From: Arthrobacter sp. YN
Lineage (GTDB): Bacteria > Actinomycetota > Actinomycetes > Actinomycetales > Micrococcaceae
Direction of reading: 5' to 3'
NCBI RefSeq assembly: GCF_002224285.1
Contig: NZ_CP022436.1
Coordinates: 4,898,001 to 4,962,000, forward strand
Length of the DNA: 64,000 nucleotides
A program made the translations under genes and the position numbers. Positions 24,681 through 31,042 of the stretch are shown here, piece by piece. Position 1 is the first letter of the stretch. Every line of letters starts with the position of its first letter. Below the pieces are notes generated by a model. The model was not told the DNA's origin. It searched no databases and was given only the letters and a program-made list of their open reading frames with translations.

Positions 24681-25559
24681 TTACTCCTCGTCCCCGGCGT
24701 CGCCGAATGCTTCGTTTTCGGTCCAGGTGCGCTTGGAACCGGTCAGGATGATGTCCCACTTGTAGCCGAGGGCCCATTCGGGGCTGGTCAGCTCATGGTC
24801 GTACTGTGCCACCAGGCGGTCACGGGCATCCTGGTCCACGATGGACTGGTAGATGGGATCCAGTGGGAAGAGCTGGTCACCCGGGAAGTACATCTGGGTG
24901 ACGATGCGCTGCGTAAACTCCGAGCCGAACATGGAGAAGTGGATGTGCGCCGGGCGCCAGGCGTTCAGGTGGTTCTTCCACGGGTAGGCGCCGGGCTTGA
25001 TGGTGGTGAAGCTGTAGGAGCCGTCGTCACCGGTAATGCAACGGCCGACGCCGGTGAAGTTCGGGTCCAGCGGTGCGGGGTGCTGGTCCCGCTTGTGGAT
25101 GTAGCGGCCTGATGCGTTGGCCTGCCAGATCTCCACGAGCTGGCCTGCCACCGGGCGACCGTCACCATCGAGGACGCGGCCGGCCACGATGATGCGCTCA
25201 CCCTGCGGTTCGCCGTTGTGCTGGATGGTCAGGTCGGACTCCAGGGCGTGCACATCCTGGTGGCCGAACGCCGGCGAGAAGAGCTCAATGGTCTCCGGGT
25301 CCGCGTGGTGCAGGCTCTTGGTGGGGTGGCGCAGGATGCTGCTGCGGTACGGCGCGTAGTCCAGGCGCGGCATGGTCTCCGGCCCCTTGCCGTTCTTCAA
25401 CGCCTCGGCGTAGCGGTCCCCGATGCCCTTGATCTCAGCACTGAGATCCGCTTGGGTTTCCACCTTCTTGGCTGGATGGGCGGCGTTTGCGGCGTGTGGC
25501 TCAGCGGGCGGCACGAGTTCCTCGGATTCGAGCGTCTGTGCTGTCTGTTCTTGCGGCAC
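24681..25559 (-). CDS. pcaH: Protocatechuate 3,4-dioxygenase beta subunit
   Basis: The 292-residue iron-bearing subunit. Ligands are visible as Tyr in ANASGRYIHKRDQH and as Tyr-His-x-His in GAYPWKNHLNAWRPAHIHFS. GRVLDGDGRPVAGQLVEIWQ is the intradiol core. It is about 45 residues longer at the N-terminus than many PcaH proteins, with an Ala/Glu/Pro-rich lead of unknown role. With PcaG it opens protocatechuate to 3-carboxy-cis,cis-muconate. The gap of 54 bases to the upstream gene leaves room for an internal promoter, but none is obvious. Confidence 0.94.
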   Translation of the reverse strand: MPQEQTAQTLESEELVPPAEPHAANAAHPAKKVETQADLSAEIKGIGDRYAEALKNGKGPETMPRLDYAPYRSSILRHPTKSLHHADPETIELFSPAFGHQDVHALESDLTIQHNGEPQGERIIVAGRVLDGDGRPVAGQLVEIWQANASGRYIHKRDQHPAPLDPNFTGVGRCITGDDGSYSFTTIKPGAYPWKNHLNAWRPAHIHFSMFGSEFTQRIVTQMYFPGDQLFPLDPIYQSIVDQDARDRLVAQYDHELTSPEWALGYKWDIILTGSKRTWTENEAFGDAGDEE

Positions 25560-25613
25560 GGCCGGCTCCTTTCGGTTGGTGGGTTCTCTTGGGTTTGCGG
25601 GGCGGCGGCGGGT

Positions 25614-27485
25614 TTACACCCGGTGGAGCGAGTCGTATTGGACGGCGTGGCGCACCGGAGCGTTGGGCGCCCCGTAGCCGTCGTAATTGCCGCGGCGCTC
25701 CACCATTTCGAAGAACACACTGCCCACGGTGGCGGTGTAGAAGTGGAGGAATTCGCCGTTGGCGTCCCGGTCATACAGGAGGTTGAGCTCCTTGAGGGTG
25801 GCCAGGAAGCCGGGTTCAAGATCGAACCGGGCGTCCAGGTCCTCGTAATAGTTGGCCGGAATTTGCAGGAACTCAAGGCCCCTTTTGTGGGCGGAGCGGG
25901 CAGCCGCCACGAGGTCGTCCACCGCGAAGGCGATGTGTTCCTGGTACGTTTTGCGCGCTGTTTGGGCCTGCTGCGCGGGTGCCAGGTTCAGGACCAGCCT
26001 GATGGCACCGTTGCTGGTCTCCATGACCTGGGAACGGACCAGGCCACTGGGGCTGGGAACCTCAGCGAACGGCTGCGGTTCCAGAGCCAACGCGCTGGTG
26101 TAGAAGAGGACGGCTTCGTCAAAGTGTTGCCACGGCTGGGCCAGGTTGACGTGGTCAATCACTGCGTTCTGTGCGCTGGAAGCGTGCTCCAGCCCTTCGC
26201 CGAACTCGTGCGTCCACGCCGCGGTCCCGTCCGGGCTGCCCTGGCAGAGGAAGATCTCGGTGGAGTCCGGCGCCGAGATGCCTTGAAAGACTTCCTCGTC
26301 AGCCTGGACCTTGCGGGCCACCACCGGCGCCTTGAGTTGCTGGGCGCGAGCGGAGGCAATCACTGGAGAGTCGACGTCGAACCCCAACGCGGCGATGGCC
26401 GGTTCGGCGTCTTGTGCCGCCTGTTCGTTGATGATCACGCGCGCCTGTCCCATGGTCCAGAGCTGGACGTCCTTGGTGCGGTGGCGGCCCTCGAACCCGA
26501 AGCCGAGCTGGCCCAGGAGCTTCTCCAGTTGCGCGGTGTCGTCAGCCTTGACCTCCGCGAAGTTGAAGCCGGCGGGCTCGTTCACCTTGGGGAGCGTGGC
26601 CAGTTCCATGGGATAACGACGGCGGGACGCGGCTGCGCCCTCTGTTCCATCTGCCGCGGAGGTGCTTGCGAGCCACTGGGCGCTCTGTTCCTCAAGCCAG
26701 ATCAAGGAACGCATGGCGTCGACGGCGGTGCGCTCGGTGTCGGACTGCCGGAAGACGTCGTTGAAGACCTCCAGGGAGACGGGACCCGTGTAGCCGGCGC
26801 GGACCACGTGGCCCATGAACTTGGCGAGCTCAAACTGGCCCTCACCCGGGAACACCCGGTAGTGGCGGCTCCAGGAGAGGACGTCCATGGAGAGCTTGGG
26901 GGCGTCGGCAACCTGGACGAAGAAGATTTTCTCCGCGTTGATGTCCTCGATGGGCGCTGTGTCCCAATCGCGGGAAAGGATGTGGAAGGAGTCCAGGCAG
27001 GTGCCCAGGTTGGGGTGGTCCACCATGTCAACCAGGCGGTAGGCGTGTTCGTAGTCGTTGACGTACTTGCCCCAGGCCAGGGCTTCGTAAGCAACTTTGA
27101 CGCCGTGGGCCCCAGCAAGTTCGGCGAGTTCGGCCAGTTGCCCGGCCCTGAGAGCATCGTCGTCGATGGTTGCCGTGGCGACGTTCGAGCAGACCAGGAT
27201 GGTGTCCATGCCCAGACGTTCCATCAGGTTGAACTTGGCCTCGGCGCGCTTGAGGTTGGCCTTCAGCAGGTCCGGAGTGACGCCGTCGAAATCGCGGAAC
27301 GGCTGGTACAAATCCAAGCCCAACCCGAGGTCCGCCGCCATTTTCCGGACTTCCTCCGGGCTGTGCGGCGAGGTCACGAGGTCCTGTTCGAAAATCTCGA
27401 TGCCGTCGAAGCCCGCAATGGCGCAGGCCTGCATCTTCTCTTTCAGTGTGCCGGACAGGCAGACCGTGGCGATTCCGGTGCGCAT
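25614..27485 (-). CDS. qsuB: 3-dehydroshikimate dehydratase with HPPD-like C-terminal domain
   Basis: 623 residues in two parts. Residues 1-285 are a xylose-isomerase-like TIM barrel (RTGIATVCLSGTLKEKMQAC; KVAYEALAWGKYVNDYEHAY; GTCLDSFHILSRDW; VSLEVFNDVFRQ), the dehydroshikimate dehydratase domain that yields protocatechuate. Residues 300-620 are a two-module VOC region like 4-hydroxyphenylpyruvate dioxygenase (IDHVNLAQPWQHFDEAVLFY; HIAFAVDDLVAAA; VFFEMVERRGNYDGYG). The same fusion is known as QsuB in Corynebacterium glutamicum and QuiC-like proteins in Pseudomonas. Its ATG overlaps the aroE stop by one base. Confidence 0.92.
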   Translation of the reverse strand: MRTGIATVCLSGTLKEKMQACAIAGFDGIEIFEQDLVTSPHSPEEVRKMAADLGLGLDLYQPFRDFDGVTPDLLKANLKRAEAKFNLMERLGMDTILVCSNVATATIDDDALRAGQLAELAELAGAHGVKVAYEALAWGKYVNDYEHAYRLVDMVDHPNLGTCLDSFHILSRDWDTAPIEDINAEKIFFVQVADAPKLSMDVLSWSRHYRVFPGEGQFELAKFMGHVVRAGYTGPVSLEVFNDVFRQSDTERTAVDAMRSLIWLEEQSAQWLASTSAADGTEGAAASRRRYPMELATLPKVNEPAGFNFAEVKADDTAQLEKLLGQLGFGFEGRHRTKDVQLWTMGQARVIINEQAAQDAEPAIAALGFDVDSPVIASARAQQLKAPVVARKVQADEEVFQGISAPDSTEIFLCQGSPDGTAAWTHEFGEGLEHASSAQNAVIDHVNLAQPWQHFDEAVLFYTSALALEPQPFAEVPSPSGLVRSQVMETSNGAIRLVLNLAPAQQAQTARKTYQEHIAFAVDDLVAAARSAHKRGLEFLQIPANYYEDLDARFDLEPGFLATLKELNLLYDRDANGEFLHFYTATVGSVFFEMVERRGNYDGYGAPNAPVRHAVQYDSLHRV

Positions 27486-28390
27486 CAGTGGGCCGCCTTC
27501 GCAAGCTCGGGGGCGGCGGCGTCTTCCACGGCGATCAGCTCCAGGAAGTGCGCCCGCATCCGTTCACGGTTGGCTTCGCGTCCGGTGATGAGCTGGAAGG
27601 CGTCGGCCGCCTGACCGACTGCCATCCGACCGCCGTCGAGGACATCGCAGCCCTTGGCGCGGGCTTCCCGGACCAGCTGCGTCTCGATGGGGCGGTACAC
27701 GATGTCCGCCACCCAGTGGCGCGGTTCCAGCAGTTCGATGTCCAGGGGAAGGCCCGGGTGGGCGGCCATGCCGATGGGGGTGCAGTGCACCAGCCCGTCG
27801 GCCTGGGGCATGATCTGGCTCAGCTCGTTGGTGCTCCGCGGCGTGACGGCGGCCTCGGGGAAAAGCCCGCCGAGCTCGGCGGCACGTTCCGCAGCGCGGG
27901 CCGGGTCCATGTCCACAAGGTCCAGCGTGCTGACGCCGGCTGTGAGGAGCGCGTAGGCCACGGCCGAGCCGGCGCCGCCTGCGCCCAACTGGACCACGCG
28001 GTCCAGCGTCGCCCCGGGGAGTCCGTCGGCGAGCGCCGAGCCGAAGCCGGAGAAGTCGGTGTTGTGGCCAATGAGCCGACCGTCCTGAATCAAGACTGTA
28101 TTGACGGCACCCAGGCGACGGGCGTCGTCGGAAATTTCATGAAGGTGCTCCAGCACCAGCTGCTTGCACGGGTGCGTGATGTTCAGGCCATTGAAGCCCA
28201 TGCGCTGGGCGGCGGTCAGGAGATCCCCGACGGCGGTGGCCGGCAACTCGAGTTCCAGCAGGTCGATGGGGCGGTACAGCAAGCGAAGACCCTGCACATC
28301 GGCTTCGCGTTCGTGCATGGGCGGCGTGAGCGAGGGCATGACGCCTTCGCCTATGAGGCCCACCAGAACGGACTCGGCTCGGTTGCTCAT
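27485..28390 (-). CDS. aroE: Quinate/shikimate dehydrogenase, NAD-type
   Basis: 301 residues. The catalytic Lys lies in GLNITHPCKQLVL and Asp in GHNTDFSGFGSAL. The nucleotide loop is GAGGAGSAVAYAL, followed at the end of strand two by LVDMDPARA. An Asp there, instead of the Asn-Arg-Thr NADP clamp of biosynthetic AroE, favours NAD, as in the QsuD quinate dehydrogenase of Corynebacterium. Position at the head of the qsuB-pca run supports a catabolic role: quinate to dehydroquinate and shikimate to dehydroshikimate. No dehydroquinase gene is in the window. Confidence 0.88.
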   Translation of the reverse strand: MSNRAESVLVGLIGEGVMPSLTPPMHEREADVQGLRLLYRPIDLLELELPATAVGDLLTAAQRMGFNGLNITHPCKQLVLEHLHEISDDARRLGAVNTVLIQDGRLIGHNTDFSGFGSALADGLPGATLDRVVQLGAGGAGSAVAYALLTAGVSTLDLVDMDPARAAERAAELGGLFPEAAVTPRSTNELSQIMPQADGLVHCTPIGMAAHPGLPLDIELLEPRHWVADIVYRPIETQLVREARAKGCDVLDGGRMAVGQAADAFQLITGREANRERMRAHFLELIAVEDAAAPELAKAAH

Positions 28391-28455
28391 CCTAAAGCTC
28401 CTTTGACTTCAGCACCGCGGTCTTTTGGCGCTTTTCGGGGCGCCGCCGGACCGGG

Positions 28456-28512
28456 TGTTCTTTAGATTACTACAAGTGTTCATATTCCGCACGCTTGTTC
28501 TTATCGCGAACA
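28456..28512. promoter_or_regulatory. Cluster of TGTTC half-sites upstream of aroE
   Basis: TGTTC occurs at 28456, 28477 and 28496. The last is paired with GAACA at 28508 to make TGTTC-TTATCGC-GAACA, a 17-bp palindrome. Spacing of 21 and 19 bases puts the half-sites on about the same helix face. This fits multi-site binding by an IclR-family protein (PcaR or the regulator at 28594). It lies 66-122 bases upstream of aroE, the first gene of the operon. Confidence 0.5.
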
Positions 28513-28528
28513 TTTGTGAAGAGCGCTC

Positions 28529-28592
28529 CCAACCAGGTAACAGATAACGCTCCACTGGTGGCTCATAGCGACAGTTGCTGTCACCTGGTGGG
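28529..28592. repeat. 64-bp dispersed palindromic repeat, copy B
   Basis: Same element as copy A (21367-21430) but in inverse orientation. CCAACCAGGTAACAG at one end faces CTGTCACCTGGTGGG at the other, and GCTCATAGCGAC is the conserved loop sequence. It ends one base before the stop codon of the IclR gene, mirroring copy A, which overlaps the stop of pcaC. Confidence 0.85.
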
Positions 28593-28593
28593 A

Positions 28594-29364
28594 TTAGCGC
28601 TGGGGCAGGCGGGCCGCGAGTTCAGCCGCAGCGTCCTGCAGAATGGGGACGTGGGCGATCAGCTCCTCCATGGTCATGCGAAACACCGGCACGGCGACGG
28701 CCACCGAGGCGAAGGCGTGACCCTGCGAATTGAGGACGGGAACAGCGACGGCGCGCATGCCGATCTCATTCTCTTCGTCCATCACGGCGTAGCCCTGCCG
28801 GCGGACTTGCTCGATCTCCTCACGGAACTTGTCCCGGTCGGTGATGGAATGCTGAGTGAGCGGGTCCAGAGGGAGCTCCTCCAACAGCCGCTTTCGCTCA
28901 ATCTCATCCTCGAAAGCCACGATCGCCTTGCCCACCGACGTCGTATGGAGCGCCCCGAGATGGCCGGGGTCGCTGGTGACGCGGAAGGTCTTGGGGCCAT
29001 CCACCTTATTGACCGTCAAATGGTGGTTGCCATCGCGGACGGACAGGATGGTGGCCTCATGCGTATGATCGGTAACTCTCTGCAAGACGGGCAGCGCAGT
29101 GGCGGCGAAGCCGTGATGGTTCGATACCCGCTGACCGAGCTGGAAGACGCGCAAGCCCAAGTGGTACCGGCGCCCGTCGGGCTCGTAATCCACAAAGCCA
29201 TCGCGCGTCAGCGAGCCCAGCAAGCGGTACGTGGTGCTGAACGGCAGCCCGGCACTCCTCGCAAGATCCGCAGCACTGGCGCCGCGCGGCTCGTCGCCCA
29301 GTAGTACCAACAAGCTCAGTGCCTTGCCGACCATGTCGGTCTTTGTGTCCTCTTTCACACTCAT
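28594..29364 (-). CDS. IclR-family regulator of quinate/shikimate genes
   Basis: 256 residues. A winged helix (ASAADLARSAGLPFSTTYRL, residues 25-45) precedes an IclR effector domain (EATILSVRDGNHHLTVNKVD; MDEENEIGMRAVAVPVLNSQ). It is divergent from the MHS transporter and adjacent to the aroE-qsuB-pca operon, so it should control one or both in response to quinate, shikimate or protocatechuate (inference). It is a different lineage from PcaR at 17915, so two IclR proteins flank the pathway. Confidence 0.87.
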   Translation of the reverse strand: MSVKEDTKTDMVGKALSLLVLLGDEPRGASAADLARSAGLPFSTTYRLLGSLTRDGFVDYEPDGRRYHLGLRVFQLGQRVSNHHGFAATALPVLQRVTDHTHEATILSVRDGNHHLTVNKVDGPKTFRVTSDPGHLGALHTTSVGKAIVAFEDEIERKRLLEELPLDPLTQHSITDRDKFREEIEQVRRQGYAVMDEENEIGMRAVAVPVLNSQGHAFASVAVAVPVFRMTMEELIAHVPILQDAAAELAARLPQR

Positions 29365-29383
29365 AGCTCGATGCTTTCACATA

Positions 29384-29472
29384 GTGAGAGCTATTTCTAG
29401 ATGGTGGTGACATCTCTTGACAAGTGACCCCACTCACAGCCACTATTGCTGTATTGCACAAGTAGCTCTCAC
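29384..29472. promoter_or_regulatory. Divergent promoter region with distant 10-bp inverted repeat
   Basis: GTGAGAGCTA (29384-29393) and TAGCTCTCAC (29463-29472) are perfect inverse copies 79 bases apart, about 7.5 helical turns. TTGACA at 29417 with CACTAT 18 bases on is a reasonable promoter for the transporter and lies between the arms. The arms are good candidate operators for the IclR regulator transcribed the other way, possibly with looping. Confidence 0.5.
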
Positions 29473-29569
29473 CATGTGGTTACTTGTCTGGGATTGACCG
29501 GCCGCACCTCGCTTGGGTCTCCCCACAAAAGCCAGATCCGCGACATCGTCGTCACAGAAGGAACCACCC

Positions 29570-30907
29570 ATGAGCCAAACAATGCCGTCATCGACGCCAG
29601 GCACTGAAACCGCCGCCGGAACCCCTAAGAAAGCCGCGCTTGCCAGCTTCCTGGGCAGCGCCGTCGAGTACTACGACTTCTTCATCTTCGGCTCGGCCGC
29701 GGCCCTGATCTTCCCCCACGTGTTCTTCCCGTCCGCCGATGCCAACGCGGCCATCATGTCCTTCGCGACCTTCGGCTTCGCTTATATTGCCCGCCCCGTG
29801 GGCGCCGTGATCCTTGGCCACTTCGGTGACAGGATAGGCCGGCAGAAGGTGCTCATGTTCACCTTGGTCCTGATGGGTGCAGCCACCTTCGTGATCGGCT
29901 GTCTCCCCGACTTCAAGACCATCGGCTGGTGGGCTCCCGTCCTGCTGGTTCTGGCCCGTCTTTGCCAGGGCCTCTCGGCTGCCGGCGAGCAGGCAGGAGC
30001 CTCGTCCATGACGCTGGAGCACGCTCCGGACAACCGCCGCTCGTTCTTCACCTCGTGGACCCTCACCGGTACCCAGGGCGGCCAGATTCTGGCAGCGCTG
30101 GTCTTCATTCCTGTGGTGGCCCTGCCTGACGACATCAAGTACGGCATTGGCTGGCGTATCCCGTTCTGGCTCAGCGCCGTGGTGGTTCTGGTGGCGTTCT
30201 TTATCCGCCGCACCCTGCACGAGCCGCCGGCCTTCGCTGAAGCCAAGAAGAACAACGAGATCTCCAAGCTCCCCGTAGCCGACCTCCTCAGGCTGCACTG
30301 GCGCGATGTCCTCCGCGTGGTTTGCTGTGCCTTCATTGCCGCAGTGAGCACGGTCTTTGGAACATTGGCCATCAAATACGCCCAGGACGTTGCCGGCGTG
30401 AGCAGCACCATCACGCTCTGGCTGGTGGTCGTAGCCAACGTGGTGGCCCTCGGAACCCAGCCGCTGTTCGGCATGCTCGCGGACAAGATCGGCCGGAAGC
30501 CCGTCTTCATCTACGGCGCTTTCGCCAGCGCCATCATGACCCCCGTGTTCCTGCTGACCCTGGAATCCGGCGTGGTGCCCCTGATGTTCCTGGTGTCCGT
30601 GGTGTTCTTCTCGTTCGGATACGCCGCTGCCAACGCGGTATGGCCGTCCTTCTACGGTGAAATGTTCAGCACCAAGGTCCGCTTCTCCGGCCTGGCCATC
30701 GGCACGCAGCTCGGCTTCCTCATGGCAGGGTTCGCCCCGGCAATCGTGACTGCACTGGGCGGAACCAAGCCGGGCGGATGGGTTCAGATCTCCATCTTCA
30801 CCGCAGTAATCTGTGTGATCGCAGCCGTCTCAGCGATGACGGCCCGCGAATCTGCCAAGACACCCACGGCGGAGCTCGGCCTGCCCCAGCAAACCCAGCA
30901 CGCCTAA
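29570..30907 (+). CDS. MHS-family shikimate/quinate transporter
   Basis: A 445-residue MFS protein of the metabolite:H+ symporter family. Helix 1 (AALASFLGSAVEYYDFFIFG) has the MHS EYYDFF motif. GHFGDRIGRQKVLMFTLVLM is the first MFS signature and GMLADKIGRKPVFIYG the second. The closest characterised group is ShiA-like shikimate and related dicarboxylate carriers. Divergence from an IclR gene next to aroE-qsuB supports uptake of shikimate or quinate. The second ATG in frame was chosen because AGAAGGA precedes it. Confidence 0.88.
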   Translation: MSQTMPSSTPGTETAAGTPKKAALASFLGSAVEYYDFFIFGSAAALIFPHVFFPSADANAAIMSFATFGFAYIARPVGAVILGHFGDRIGRQKVLMFTLVLMGAATFVIGCLPDFKTIGWWAPVLLVLARLCQGLSAAGEQAGASSMTLEHAPDNRRSFFTSWTLTGTQGGQILAALVFIPVVALPDDIKYGIGWRIPFWLSAVVVLVAFFIRRTLHEPPAFAEAKKNNEISKLPVADLLRLHWRDVLRVVCCAFIAAVSTVFGTLAIKYAQDVAGVSSTITLWLVVVANVVALGTQPLFGMLADKIGRKPVFIYGAFASAIMTPVFLLTLESGVVPLMFLVSVVFFSFGYAAANAVWPSFYGEMFSTKVRFSGLAIGTQLGFLMAGFAPAIVTALGGTKPGGWVQISIFTAVICVIAAVSAMTARESAKTPTAELGLPQQTQHA

Positions 30908-30944
30908 GCCTGACGCTTCTTCCCAGTGAGCTGGGACCGAAGCA

Positions 30945-31010
30945 GCGAAAACCCGGACTGTCACGAGACATTCCGGGTTTTCGCTTGCCATAAACCTGAG
31001 GGCTTATGGC
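30945..31010. terminator. Tandem hairpins between convergent genes
   Basis: GCGAAAACCCGGA (30945-30957) pairs with TCCGGGTTTTCGC (30972-30984), and the stem continues inside as TGTC/GACA around ACGA. A second hairpin GCCATAA/TTATGGC follows (30988-31010). Together they separate the transporter from the convergent metalloprotease gene and probably terminate both. Confidence 0.8.
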
Positions 31011-31042
31011 AACGGGGAAGGAGCGGCCAGACCTCGCCGATG

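Noticed and set aside
25218-27614. Open frame of about 800 codons on the plus strand opposite pcaH and qsuB
   Set aside because: It mirrors genuine genes on the minus strand with complete catalytic motifs. Long antisense frames are expected in GC-rich DNA, and the translation has no recognisable domain.
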